Shown here: one piece after another, positions 1 to 13,750 of the stretch
Layout: every line of letters starts with the position of its first letter
Numbering within the stretch: position 1 is the first letter of the stretch
Origin: Formicarius rufipectus
Taxonomy: Eukaryota; Chordata; Aves; Passeriformes; Formicariidae
Direction: 5' to 3'
Assembly (NCBI GenBank): GCA_013399695.1
Contig: VXAU01002298.1
Coordinates: 977,808 to 1,041,807, forward strand
Length of the DNA: 64,000 bases
Translations under genes and position numbers: made by a program
Notes under the pieces: model-generated
Database searches by the model: none
Told to the model about the DNA's origin: nothing
What the model saw: only the letters and a program-made list of their open reading frames with translations

Positions 1-3000
1 TTGTACACACATTTCTCCTGGCCTGTGCTTTCCATCTTCTTCCAAAAGCCAAGGCAGATGGATCAATTTCGACATTTATGTATTAAAATACACCTAAGGA
101 TTGGTGTGTTGCCTGCCTGGACAGGTTTTTCTTTGAGGAGTTTTATTAGAAGTCACACAAGGATCAAGTTTTGATGATCCGTATGGATAGTGATGTACAA
201 ATGACTTACCTCCAACATTGGTTATTTGGGCTTCTTTTGATAAGGCAATAGGGTAAAAAGCCTTGAGCTGTATTCATTGGTTAAGTCGGGAATAACTTTT
301 TATCACAGAAACTATTTGACATCTACAATTGTTAGTTTGTTCATAAGAACCTGTTTCAACTTGACATTGTTAGAAATCAACATGCAAGGTTAACTATGGC
401 ATTATAACTCAGTGTTTTTGTGCCATAAACTTGACTATAGTTATTCTAAATCAATAGAATGTGGTAGCCTAGATTTAGGGCTGAGTTACAGCATAAACAG
501 TTAATTCATGGATATTGCTTTGCTTGGTTTAGAGGTAAAAAGGGTTGTTAAGAACAACACTAGAGCTGTTCCCCAAGGTTGCATTGCAATGGCTGTCATT
601 CATCTTCCATCCAGCCTGCCAGGCTTTTGAGTATGTTGAAAGAGATTTTGATTTTAGCAATAAAAAAAGGTAGTTCAAATTTCACTTATTTTGTTGCTGT
701 GCAAGCACAACTCCTCAAGAATAATTTCATGTGTTTCAAAACTATCAGCCTGTCAAGGATGTTTTTAACTTCATCAAAGAAGTGTAACTGACTTGCTTCT
801 AAACCACAGTTTATTTTTTTATCTTTTTATTATTCTTTACACAAAGGCCATTCATAATAATTAACACCCATATACATGCAACCAGTTTTGTATGCACTTT
901 GCCTTATATTTGCAGTTGCCTTCCTTCTTGTTCCTTGGTTAAAATGTCTCCCATAGGTTCCAATGTCTTTGGAAATCATTACTGTGTTAAGAAAGGGGAG
1001 AAGAAACAGGTCACAGACCATAATAGCTCACCTACACTATGTGCCTTAAATGTGTTAGAAATGTGATGGAAAACCCATTTTAAAGAGACTTCATTATGAG
1101 TTTTTTTTTTTTTTTTTTTTTCAATCAAAGCTGGTTTGAAACAACTCAAATGAGTCACGCAGGGGTAAAAAAATAAATTCTGTCTTTTCAAAACTACCAC
1201 CTCTGTGCCTTTTGGAAGGGAGATTCTCGAGCTTGCTTGTGCAGATCAGTGAGATCTGTATACACCTAGGTGTTAAGAGAAAAGAGGTTTTGCTTATCTG
1301 ATGGTTTCCATTAAAACCTTGCTTTGGGTTTTTGTGAAGGTGATGGCATGTTAATTCTTCTGGAATGCCTGAGAAATTTTAACTCTCACATCAACTCTAT
1401 ATGAAAGAATATGTGATTTCACTGCTATGTGAAGTGAGGGTGACTAGATTATGCGTCAGTTTGTTTCTCCTGGAAAACAGGTTTTTGTCTAAAGTAGTTT
1501 ACATTCTACAATGTAGTCACCTTTAAATCCCTTTCCAGCAAGAAATTTTCAAATAAAGCAAATACTTGAATCTACTTTGCTTTTCAAAGAACAGATTGCA
1601 GAGTGAAAGCAGAAGTGAAATAGAAACAAAATTTTTTAAACTTAAATTAAAAGTACAGATATATGTTCTTTTGCTGTTTTTCCCCTCAGAGGGTTAGAAA
1701 ACAAATAGCTCTATAAGAAAATGAATTAAAACAACATCAGTAGGGTTCCTGACATGTTTCTTAAAAAGAAAAATGAAATATAGTTGCATGTGTAGAGCTG
1801 CATTTATAGATTTTGTTTTTGTTATGGTCATTCATTCTGAGGGTGAGGAGGGTTGTTTGTATGGTTATGGCTTCTTACCAGCATTATGGTTCCCCATAAG
1901 ATGGTATTGCTCCATCATACAGGACTCTGAGTTACTTCAATAGGTTTTGATATAACTTCAAATTTCATTGGAGGGGGCAGGGGAAATAAGACTAGAAAAC
2001 TTCAGTTGACTTTTTTTTGCCCCCTCTCAGCCCTCAGCTCCTGTTCACACATGTTTATAGCTGCTTCCAAGGATGATAACTTCTTTGAAAGGGCTGCAAT
2101 TTGAGCATTTTTATACACCCCAGGTGTATTGCATCTATATAACTCTTATTACCATATAATTCTTTCTAACTATAAAACTCCTTTAGGGAATATAATACTG
2201 TTTGCATTAAGTCAGGAGCTCAGAACCAGTTGGTGGGAACTGGGGCACCTCGTGCAGGGCATTGCACATGTCCACATCCTTTATTCCAGGATGAAACAGG
2301 CCCACGAGTCCTTTTATTCCACATAACAGCCAAATAGATTATAAAAACATTTCTTCACAGGAGTGACTCTGGAGATAAGAAATGTTTATCAGGATTCAAC
2401 AGGAGTGAATTTAATTTCAGTAAGAGCTATCTCTAACTTGGCTATTGTGCACCTGATGCTGCCTCACGCTCGGCTTGGAGGGGAATAACACAACACCATT
2501 ACTGACAATGGAAAACCAATAGCAGGAGATGAGACACTGAGAGCTCATTGCACAGATGAATATTTATAGCTGCATTGTGAGCATCTATTTTCTTGGATTA
2601 CACTAGAAGATATGATAACACTGAAGGAAATTACTTTATGAATTTAATACTCATATTTTCTGTGGCGATTTCATTCTTCTCAGTTTGGTGGCGTTTTATG
2701 TGGAGGGTAAGCTCTGTTCTATCCCTATTCTTATTACAGCTAATAATCACCATTATTGTTATTGCAATTAATTACAAATTTCCTCCTAAAAAAAAAAAAA
2801 AGTCTTCTGTAAAAGCAACCAGGAGAAAGATAGAATAACAACAGAAATACAGGGACATCTAGGAATTGCTTAAGCAGTCAATGTCTAATATCTTGGGCTA
2901 AGGACTTCCTACAGCTAAAATATGTCTCTGATATACTGAATGGTGCTCTGCTCAGCACCAAAGGGATGAGGTTACATTCAGATTAGGAACTTGTGTCCTC

Positions 3001-6000
3001 CTTTAAAAAAGCACATCATGAGACAGCCTGTTTCCATTGCCTTGAAACCCTCTTAAAGCTGCTGTGGTAAGGAAGACAGGATTTGGTTGTGATGAAACAC
3101 AAGATGTATTCATGAGCATCGGACATAGAGTATGGTGGGTCTATCCAGCTGTTTAATGGGAAGCAAAATTCAGATCCTTCATATGAGGTAAAAAAGATAC
3201 ACACAGAGAGGGACAATTTAACAGCCTAAATTGGTACATTGGGCCATCTGGGATGCACTGGGGTATTAGACAGGCTCCTGGAGCAGGCACAAACCACAAA
3301 GGAGCTATGGGAACTCCATGTCCTTCATTTGAGACATTTGAACAGCATTTGGTGTCTCCTTCAAAGTCACTGGACCCTCCAGGGAGCTTTTCTTGATCAA
3401 TATCTCCTTAATCCATGCCACAGCCAGACCCATCTCTCTCCAGTGAAGGTGGGTCTAGAAAACAGAAATACCTTCTACCATACTGGACACTTGGTTTCCC
3501 AGTGTCTAAAATTCCATTTAGCTGTATGCCATACCCTATGCCCTGCTGGTAACCTGTCATCTCCTGGAGCTAGATTGTGGCACACTTCCCTAACCAGTCA
3601 GAGAGGGCTCTTGCCCTCCTGTGCTGCCCCTGTTCTCTCCTACACCTCCTTCACTGCCCACCAGAACATAAGTTGGAAGTATTTAAAGCAAATCAACAGT
3701 TAATAAATTTTCTAGTTCTCAGCAATGCCTTCCTCACTTCCCCCTGTAAACTGTGGATCAGCCCTCAGCATTATTTCATGTTGATAGTTTCCATAGATTG
3801 TGCCTTACCTCTCTAGTTGGACCAAGTCAGTATCTGCAATCTCCATGCTCAGCACAAGTAAATAACACAGCACAGAACATTAACAAGGGTCAAGACATCT
3901 CCCATGCTGGTCCCTGTTGTTTTTATCACTGCACAAGCACAAGAAGTGTTATCAAGTAGAAATAATCTCTTTTAAAACATTATGCTGAGAGGTGTCAGCC
4001 TTGAACCCACAGACACACTCAAAAAATCAATGGGCTCTCCAAATATTCTCCCCTTAACAAAAGAAAGCAATTAGGTCCCTTTTTTCCCTAAAACCACCGT
4101 GGAATCAGGATTGTGTGTAATCTGATCATCACATGATGGAGCAGGGAACAGCAGCACCCCAGGGGAGCAAAATACCTGGAGTAAGTGGTCTCACTGCCAA
4201 GAAAAAGGAAAAAGTCTTGAAAGTAGGAGACACAGGATCACATGGAAACGATTCTGAGCTTAATACATGAAGAAGCAGAAGCAACAGGCTTTGATTATTG
4301 TCTGACTGGACAACTAAGATATTGGAGAAGTCGGGCAGAGTTTGAGTCTCCAACCTCACTATGAGACTGCCATGTTTTCCTATACAAGAAAACCACTGAT
4401 CAGCACTTGGGAGAGATGTCACTGCCCAGGACATGCCTCACTGTGCCAGTATCTCTCCTTCCTCCACTGGTGCTTCAGGCAGTGACCAGTCCCATCACCA
4501 TCTTGCTTGGCTCCCAGACCACCATGGAAAAATCCCTTACCCCTCCCAGATTTATTCATGACCTTCCTCAGGTGACTTTTCTCTCACCTCAGTCGGTGTT
4601 TGGTCTAAGATATAACCATATTTTCAACATGTTTGGGGGGAACTACCAATATTTCTACCACAGGAACACTCAGACACCCTGCAGTATTTACAGCCTCATT
4701 TCTCAAGGCACCATACAGTCAGGTCTGAATTGAGAGTCTCTTTCCTGAGCTGGGTATAAATGAAGTAGGCAGGGGAAAAAATATTAAAAAAAAAAATAAA
4801 TAAGAAGCCTAGGAAATTTATTATAGTTACTCAGCAGCAGAGTAAGGAAAAAAAATGCCAGTCCCAAGCTTGGTGTTCTGCCCAGGCCATTTTACCATTC
4901 CTACCATTTAATACATTCAACTTTCCCTTTAGCTGGCATTCTGTTGAAACAAACTTTACAGCCCATAACATCAACACTACTGAAATATGACAATTAATCA
5001 CAGTCAGCCCCCAAGCTTCCACCGAGTTCAACCATTTAAGTCCCAATTAGCAGACACAGTATTTCAAGATCTCAGTTTAGTGAAAACAGTGAAGCCAAAT
5101 TTGATCTATGACACTGGCAGAGTTGCAACCAGCCCATTATTGTACAGCTGTATTCATCATAATTTATCTGCTCTCTATCAAACTCTGCTGTGCTCACCAG
5201 GCTGTGACAGAAAGGACTGTAAAGTGATCCTTGAATCTGCAGTGATGATGGTTAAAGCCTAGCTTGCCCAGCAAGTTTTGCTGCCTTGTTTCACATGTGC
5301 ACAGCCAGTAAAGTTCCTAAGAAAAAGCACTTTAGGACCAAAAAGATGAAATTTAGCAAGAACAGGCTCCAGTAGTGCCAGACCAGCCATACATTCAGTT
5401 CCCAAAGATGCTGCCAAAGCAACAGCAATCGGTTCTGGAACAAAGAGGGGCTCACCCACAACTTTATTACAGGTGAGACATTGCTCTGCTGTATACATCA
5501 CAAGCAAAAAAACCCAGTCAGTAAACACCAGAAAAGAGGAGGAAAAAAAAATACCTTTAACTGCAAAGGAGAACTCTTTCCTCTCTTACCTCAATCCTTG
5601 AAAGACCAATGTAGCATTTTAGGAAGAGGCTGCTAAAAGACAGAGAATACATTTGGGAGACATCACTCTGTTATAGAATGAATAACTATGGAGGGCTCAG
5701 ACTCTTAAATCTGCCCACCAGCAAACCAAAGCTCCTTCAGGGTCAGCTTCAGGTGCAGCTGAAAGTCTGGCACAGGTGAAGCAGATGAAGCTAATACTGC
5801 ACCTGGAGATGCACATTCTGCTTGAGCTGCAGTCACACCTGTCTCCAGTAACAGAGATAAGGGAGTCCTCAACCCACTCCTCCTGAGTCCTCCTAATTGC
5901 ATCTCACAGCTGGCTGGGGCATGAAACTCCCCTCCTCATCTACTTCTCCAGGCTTTATTGAGCATCACCACCAACTAAAACCAACTCCACGTGCATTCCA

Positions 6001-7799
6001 GATTAGGTCATCAGAGAGGAATAAAAGCAATCCAGTCCATCTTGCTATACCACTGGTGTCACCGTGTCTCTCTCAGCCACAGTAACACTGGGCTCTTCCA
6101 ATCTGAAAGATACCACTGGAATTACAGATGTTATACACTTGGCATGGCACTCACAAAAAAAAAAAATAGAGAGAACTATAAACTGACTATTCTCACAAAA
6201 GTGCAACTCCTGAAGTTTTTACCCTCTCCCTCAAAAAATATAAAAAAGAACCCAAAACCAAAAGCTCTATGGTTGAAGAGAGACACAAAGGAAAATCAAA
6301 GAAAAAAAGACATTAAAAAATTATGCCTGGTTCATTGTCTGACAGACATTGATGAACAACAGGGTAGAAGAAGAAGATGAAAAAATTAATCCCAAAGCAT
6401 CTGTGAAAATGTGCCCAGTGAGGCTCAAGTGTTGCTTACAAACTAGCTGCATGGAAAGGCACAAAGCTGCACTGCACAGAGCAGATCCTATGGACCAGAT
6501 TTATTCACTTTATCTTCCCATCCTCATGAGCCTCCACATGGCTTGTTGAGCCTTCCCACTTCTTGGTCCATGAAGTCTGAGCAAGATCATGGACATGAGG
6601 CAAAGCGAAGACTGCTGAGGGTCACTCTTCCCCTCAATTCCCCCATGATTTAGTCCAAGGAGGTAGAACATCACTCCTTTCCTTGGTTACCCCACTGGGC
6701 CTGCCCAGCCAACCATCACCATCATTCACCTGCACCCACTTTCTGCAAGGGAGAAGAGGCAGTGAAGCCAAGCCATCCATCCTGCCACAGTGCTCCAGAC
6801 GTTTGCTTCTCATGTGAGCCTGCACTGACCCTCTGCCATGCTGAGCAAGAAGATTTCTGCAGCCTGAGCCCAGACTGCTCCACATCCATCAACACCTTCT
6901 GCCTCTGAGCTCTGCCACTGCCTGCTGGGCACAAGCCATCTGGACTCTGACATCTCCACAGCTTTGATATGGATGTCTCTGAGCTCTCAGAGCAATGGAT
7001 GCCTTGTCCAAGTCTCTGTGTGTGACCAAAATGACCTACTTTCTTCCACACTTGTCTGGATTTAAAAGTCTCATAAACAGTTTGCCCTATTTCTGGCTTG
7101 GCAAATCCATGCTCTTCTCCACAGTGGACTTTCCTAACTGATTGTGCTTAAGATGATTTATAGGTTTCCAAGAGCCAAAGATAAATCAAGTCACTGAGTT
7201 ATTTTTGTGTTGTTATTCATGAAGCTCATTCAAAGCTCAATTCAAAGGGCATCGGCAAACAGTTGGGGAAGAGTTGGGACCCCATGGTAATAAATGAGTC
7301 ATTTCTCAGTGGAGAACAAAAAACTCACCATGTCAACACATGCCAGAGCCTTGAGAGAAAGATGAAACAGGGTTAAGGAAATGGTAACATAAAGAAATTT
7401 TAAGGGCAACAGAGCAAAACATACAGGTGGAAAGAGTTGTAGATGGAGATGTATAAGTAATAGCTCTTTTGAAGCTTTTCAAGAGCTTCAAAGTTTCAGA
7501 ATGAGAGAAAATAATTCCGTTTATAAAACTACTTTGCACTTCCCTTCACACCAAGCTTTCTTCTCATACTGAATGTCCGAGTGTCAGAGATGGTGCAAGG
7601 AGTCCCAAAGGGAATCAGCCCTTGTAGACACTGAACCATGAACAGAGTAAACTTACAAGGTCAGGACATTATTTTCTAGAATGTACTTGGCTCAGAGTGG
7701 CCCAGATGGCAGGTGGGGCAGGTTTCCACATGAAGGCCAGTCCACCAGCCTACTACCATTGTTCTCCAAGGAGAGGGCAGGCGTCCAGGTGGGAGTATT
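1..7799. other. Gene-free AT-rich stretch
   Basis: Short open frames only, none with family features or coherent splice sites. The first 2.6 kb is particularly T/A-rich and could be a long 3' UTR or intron of a gene to the left, but nothing in the sequence proves it. Besides homopolymer runs near 1101, 2788, 4785 and 6157, I recognise no mobile element. Confidence 0.6.
1101..1121. repeat. Poly(T) tract, 21 bases
   Basis: Uninterrupted T run. No element body is recognised beside it. Confidence 0.9.
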
Positions 7800-9091
7800 C
7801 ATGGTACTACATGCGAGGAAATGATCATCTTCTTACACGAGGATCAGCGCAGCCAAGTCAGATATGGTGATGCTCTCTCTGAGCCCTTTCCAATAACCAA
7901 TGGTGTGAAACAAGGTTGTGTTCTTGCACCAACCTTATTCATAATCTTCTTCAGCATGATGCTCCGAAGGGCCACGGCAGATCTCGATGAAGAAAACGGC
8001 ATCTACATCCGGTATCATACCGATGGAAGCCTCTTCGACCTGAGGAGGCTGAAGGCCCACACTAAGACCCTAAACCACCTTGTCCATGAGCTGCTTTTTG
8101 CTGACGATGTTGCCCTTGTTGCCCACACAGAAACAGCTCTGCAGCGCTTAACATTCTGCTTTGCAGAGGCTGCTGAGCTTTTTGGACTGGAAGTCAGCCT
8201 GAAGAAGACAGAAGTTCTCTATTAACCTGCACCTCAGGAAGTTTTCCATCACCCCCACATCACCATAGGTGAATCAGAGCTTAAGTCAGTCCAGCAGTTC
8301 ACTTACCTGGGAAGCATCATTTCCTCAGATGGTAAGATTGACAAAGAGATTGACAACAGGTTAGCAAAGGCATACAGAGCTTTTGGAAAACTCCATAAAA
8401 GAGTCTGGTGCAATAAACACCTGAAGAAAAGTACAAAGATCAGTGTCTACAGAGCCATTGTCCTGTCTACTCTTCTCTATGGGTCTGAATCTTGGGTCGT
8501 CTACTGCCACCACCTGCGACTCCTCAAATGCTTCCACCAGCGCTGCCTCCGTACAATCCTAAACATCCACTGGTCTGATTACATGACTAATGTGTCTGTT
8601 CTGGAACAGGCAGAGGTCACCAGTATCGAGGCCGTGCTGCTGAGAACGCAGCTGTGCTGGGCAGGGCACGTCTCCAGGATGGAGGATCACCCCTCCCTAA
8701 GATTGTGCTCTATGGTGAACTCACCACCGGCTGCTGCAAGAGAGGAGCCCCGAAGGGGAGATACAAGGACTGCCTGAAACAACACCTCAGCCTTGGCCAT
8801 AGTGACCACCATCAATGGGCCACTCTGGCCTCCAATCGGGAGATGTGGAGACACACAATCTATAACGCTGCTGTCTCCTTTGAAACCGCACGCAGAATCA
8901 GCCTGGAGGAGAAAAGACAACGCAGAAAGAACCGTGCCCTGATAGTGCCACCTACCGGGACTTTCTGCTGTGCCTTTTGCAACCGGACTTGCCTATCCTG
9001 CATCGGCCTTATCATCCATCAGCGCTTGCAGAGAGTGTGGGTAAAACCCTCCCAAACCTTCATTCATGAAGTCTAGCCATGATGATGATGC
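7800..9091 (+). mobile_element. 5'-truncated RTE-like (non-CR1) LINE, reverse transcriptase 3' half
   Basis: The translated sequence is a non-LTR retrotransposon reverse transcriptase. It shows the NGVKQGCVLAPTLF block, the catalytic FADDVAL box (8095-8115), QFTYLGSIISSDGKID, an RMEDH segment, and a C-terminal zinc-finger-like CAFCNRTC...H motif. The endonuclease and early RT are missing. One frame runs from about 7800 to about 8690, interrupted by a single TAA at 8223-8225. A one-base deletion near 8690 then moves it to another frame, which ends with TAG at 9074-9076. A short (GAT)n tail follows at once, at 9080-9090; very short 3' ends with trinucleotide-type tails are typical of RTE-clade elements. 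With only two breaks it looks younger than the CR1 fragments here. The clade assignment is inferred. Confidence 0.85.
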
Positions 9092-11623
9092 AAGGAAGAG
9101 CAGGCAGGAATATTTTCATATTCTTGCTGCACTGGCCATAGCAAATTTTTGGTCCTTAGGGACAAAAATGACTCTTGCACTGGGCAACATCAGCCTTTCC
9201 TGAGCCACCCAAAACTTCTGCCTGATGTTTGGTTAGAAAAGTACAAAGTGGCCTTAGCTTCATGTGAGCTAAATCTGAGCTGGGGTACATCTCTGCAGTC
9301 AAGGGAGTATCTGTTCTACAGAGGCTGCCAAATCAGAGCCAGTCCTAACAGCATCAAGGGTGAAGGTAAATGACCTGCACAGCTGGCAGTCACACACTGT
9401 TGCTCAGAGAAGGAAAGATCTCTTTCCAGGAGACATCAAAGCTTCCTGCTCAGATGCCAAAGGTTCATCTGCCTCTCAGGCAGGGCTCAGCTGGAGGTGG
9501 CTCAGTTTCATTAAAATAATAGCATTAAAATAACAAGGTGTTAAAACCACTTCTTGCTCCAAGTCTGTTGGAAAGTGTTCTTGGGCTCACTAAAACCTTC
9601 CCCCCCTCAAAGAGGGGGTTTCCACTGTGTCCACCTTCCCAACTAGCTCCTTCCTCTCTTGCTGTGCCAAAGACAGACACCTCTACCAGCCCTCCCAGTG
9701 CCCCATTCTCATGGGATGACTATACTTTTGGTAAAAGTTCTTTTCATTCACTGTTCTTTTCTCAAGAAAATCTCCTGGATGAATTTTTTTCCAGGTACTT
9801 CTGCATCTATTCAGAGATGGTTTTGCTTTCACTGCTTTAAAATGTGTTTCATTTCCTTGCTGTAGTGTGGCTAGAAAAGCCTGAGTGACAGACTCACCTT
9901 TTTCAGCATCTTGCTGTATTCATTTCTTTTGACAGAGGCTTCTTCATGGGACTCGTTCTTTTATTTTTCCATCTCTGAGCAATTCCTATTGCAGAGGTTT
10001 TTCACAGAGCTACCAATAATGACAATAAAGGCTTTTCCCTGTGTGGTGACTGATGCTGTAAAGCTCATCAGTCCATGTGGGCTACAGGAATGGTTCTATC
10101 CGGAGCAGAGAACCCACTGGATCAGCACCTGGCTATGCAAACACAGCAATTTTGAATTAAACACATCAACTCTTCTTCAATGATCACGGTTTTAATCCTT
10201 CACAATTACCTCAAAGTGGCACTTTCTCCTCTTCAGATGACTAATCTCCTGTAGGGACTGCCAGGAACATGTTGAAGGAGGGGGGAAAAGGACAGATAAA
10301 AGGATATAAATAAAAGGAAAGAGAATGCAACAGAACTCCTGCACTCTCACGTTTGCCTCCCTTATATTTCCTCTTGGAATTAAAAATGTGGATCAAAACA
10401 TGCAGGTTGTTTGCAGAAAACGCTGAAACAGTTGATGAGGGGTGATGAGGGGTCCCAGGGAGATGGAGTGTAGGACTGCTACACATGGACCTTGTGGGTC
10501 TCTTCCAGCTCAGGATGTTTCAGGAGTGAAGGGCCCTTCAATGCCACAAAGTGAGACTGTGGTTCATGCCACTTTCCACATCACACTGTTTTGGCTTTTT
10601 GCCCCTCTTTTCTCATTTCCCACCACAGAGGAGGCCAAAACATGAACAATTTATTCCTATTTTTAGTTTCAGTATACACATGTTCAGCCTCTACTGACCC
10701 ATCTCTGCATCTCTACTGTCACTTTAGGAGCCCTTGCCTTGCCTTGTCTTGCCTTCCCTTCTCCCTCACCCCCCTTTGTTCACAGACAAGCACCTACATG
10801 GAAGGTGAGATGGAATTGATGAGGAGCAGAAATCCCAATGCCAAACTAGTCTGAAGCCTTTAAATACCTCCTTTATACCTTCCTGAGGTGTGGAATTAAC
10901 TAAAAGAAAGAAAATCCAAGAAATTCACAGGACATATTTTGCCACATCAGAAAGGACAGATCTAAAAAGTAAAACTGACTGTGAAACAGAAGCACAACTT
11001 TGATAATAACCATGATGGGCAAGAGCAGTAGGATTTTCTCCCCTCCCCTCTCCGACTGGAGATGAATCACTCCACTTCTAGACCAAGCAATGAGTACTGA
11101 AGAACCACCAAGCCCTATCAAAGGAGACAAATCAAGTATAGAGAAAGAGCTTTAAATGCTCAAACTCTGCCGTGTGTGCTGCAGAATCAGGCTGCAAACA
11201 GGAAACTGATGTGTGGGATCACAGTGGGGATGAAGAGAAAGAAAAGAGAGAAGCTACATGTTCAAATAGCAAATTTCTGGGGAAAAAATTCCTGCTGCCA
11301 GCCTGGTTTTGCTGCAGTGACCTTGTCACTGACCCTCTTTAAACAGGAGACTGAGCTAGAGGCCTCCTGGGGTCCCTTCCCCGGCTGTATTATCCTATGA
11401 TCCCCCAGCCACTCACCTCCTGCCATCTGGGTTCGGTGCTTAGCTTGAGTTTCCCTGAGACAAAGTGCTATCAGGCTTTGGTTAAAGCCCTTTCAGAAGA
11501 GTTATCCATGACACAAACCACTATTTTAGATGCTTTGTGGTCTCACACAGAACCAAGCACACATTAGGAGTGAGCCCTGGGATGATATTTCCAAGTCTGC
11601 AGGATAGAAATGATTTAACAGGG

Positions 11624-11643
11624 GTGTGTGTGTGGGTGTGTGT
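11624..11643. repeat. (TG)n microsatellite, imperfect
   Basis: Alternating TG with one GG interruption, about 20 bp. Confidence 0.85.
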
Positions 11644-13271
11644 TAAAAGCCAGAAAGAACTTAACGTGCAGGCAAAAGCATTTTAGCCAATGTTCTGCAG
11701 CAAACACTTCTTAGTCATGATCACTTTGCTCATAAATGCAGAAGCACTGCAAACACCTTCAGAAGCTGAGATACCTGAAGATCTTGACCCTTTAAGAGGA
11801 GGCCAGTGTAGGAAAGAGGCACTGTAATCCTTTTGCAGACCAAGGGGCTTGTTTATTAACCTCAAAAGGAAAAAAGGAGACCCCAACAAGAACTTAGGAC
11901 ACAAGAGAAAATCCTTCTTGTCCACCCACCCTTGTTCTATCCACAGGCCTCACAATCTATGATTAAGGTTGTGTTTGGAGTTCACAGCAAACTGAAAGAG
12001 GCTGCAAGACTGACCCATACTCAAATAACTTCTTAAATCACTTGATGATGAGGAGTGACACAACATACCCTTTATGTCACAGGCACGGGAGAAACTTGAA
12101 AACACTTCTGACATTTTTCCAATTGAACACATATATTTTTAGCTGAGCATTTGGATTCATATCACAAAAGACAGACTGATTTGGCAACAGAAACCTTGGC
12201 ACCAGCCATAGAGAAAAGAAATGCGGATGCTGGTCCTTTTGGTGAGACAGGCAGCCTGACAGAGAGACAGACAGACAAAGGAGGAAGGTAATTAATGAAC
12301 ATAACATTCTCTATATCAAAATTCACACACACACGCTCCTTTTATTTTTGACTAACATTAAAAATGGGGTTCAGCTTCAGAGACACCTACATATTTGAAT
12401 ATAAACAGAAGTCATGTGGTTCTCTAAGCTGAGTCTCAGTGATCTAAGGGGCAATTTAGCAAGTAGCTGATGTCTTTTTGGGTATCTCAGGCTGCCCTCC
12501 ATCCACTCTCCTTTAGCCCATGAATCTTCCACAGGTGCTGCATCATATTCACACACCCCACGTAAAAGTTTTTTCTCTTTGGCATCTCTGTGTGGAAAGT
12601 TGAGTCCCACTCTTACATTTGTCAGCAGCTGGATTTAGGTGCCTGAATCTGGAGCTGAGCAAAAGCTCTTCCCCTTTAATGACAACTGTTCATACCCTCA
12701 CATATCTCTTCCCCTTCTGCTCCATTTTATCATCTCCCAAAACACCCTCTGAGGAATCACTTGCTAGTTCGTAATGTTCCTAAAGAGCTTTCTGGCTCTT
12801 TAGAGGAGAAAAAAACATCAACTAATAAGTCGTTAATAACTAAGATATATATTATTATTCCCTTTTTCCCAATGAGCAGGATTTAAGCTGTCCCATCTAT
12901 AGATGCAGTAGTTCAAACCTTAGTCTGCTTCTTTAATGTTTTGCATGAGAGGGCTTTGCCAGACCACCAGAAAGAGAGCAGGAGTGGTTTGGTACAGACA
13001 GTGGATGAACCAGAGGTCACTGGTGGCCCAAATGAGCAACAGACTTTGTGGCGTCCTGCCACCGCAGGGCCTTCTGCTACCTGGGATGACTGGCATTTAT
13101 GAGCTGGTCTTTAGTGCTGCATCTGTGGAGAACATAACTTTCAAATCCTATGGCTGGAATTAATTTCTCTAGTCAGGAAAAGATACACATAAAGCCAACA
13201 AGTGAACGGGACAAAAGTATTCATCACTAGAATTCCAACAAGCTGCTACTCTCAGCCTCTCTTTAACCATC

Positions 13272-13365
13272 TGGATGGGGCTTCAAGCACTGTGGTCTGG
13301 TGGAAGGTGTCCCTGCCATGGCAGGGAGGTTGCAACTGGGTGGTGTTTAAGGTTCCTTTCTGTAG
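13272..13365 (+). mobile_element. CR1 LINE 3' fragment
   Basis: GGATGGGGCTTCAAGC, GGTGGAAGGTGTCCCTGCC and GCAGGGAGGTTGCAACTGG match the CR1 3' region; the last bases are diverged. Confidence 0.7.
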
Positions 13366-13707
13366 GGAGCTGCAGCAGGTCTGCAGGTCCCTTGGCTGTG
13401 CAAGAAGAATTTGCCCTTGGCGAGATAATTGTGTACCCATGAAGATACATCCCTACACTGGAGAATTGTAATCAACTTGCAGGTGTTTAGAGAACTCAGA
13501 AAACTACAAGATAAGAAATAACAAGATGGGTGAATCTGTACAGAGACAAAAGGTTATAAGTGTGGGCAATGAATGATTGATTATATGTATAAAGCACCAC
13601 TAATGTTAATGCACGTACACTTAGTAACTAGATAGAAAAGTAGCTGTGCTAAATATTAACGGAATCTATGCCTGACTTTCCTGGATATTTTGTCATATGT
13701 CCATCTC

Positions 13708-13750
13708 AACAATGACACCTTCCAACCAAAACATTTCTATGATTCTATGA
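13708..13750 (+). mobile_element. CR1 LINE 3' terminus remnant
   Basis: Only the final bases remain: ACCTTCCAACCAAAACATTT followed by the CTATGATTCTATGA tail. Confidence 0.6.

Noticed and set aside
3239..3703. 154-codon plus-strand frame
   Set aside because: No domain, no conserved motif, and neighbouring frames overlap it; no splice or poly(A) structure makes it a gene.
10440..10520. Possible CR1 end
   Set aside because: Only a short phrase (GGACCTTGTGGGTCTCTTCC) resembles CR1; too diverged to call.
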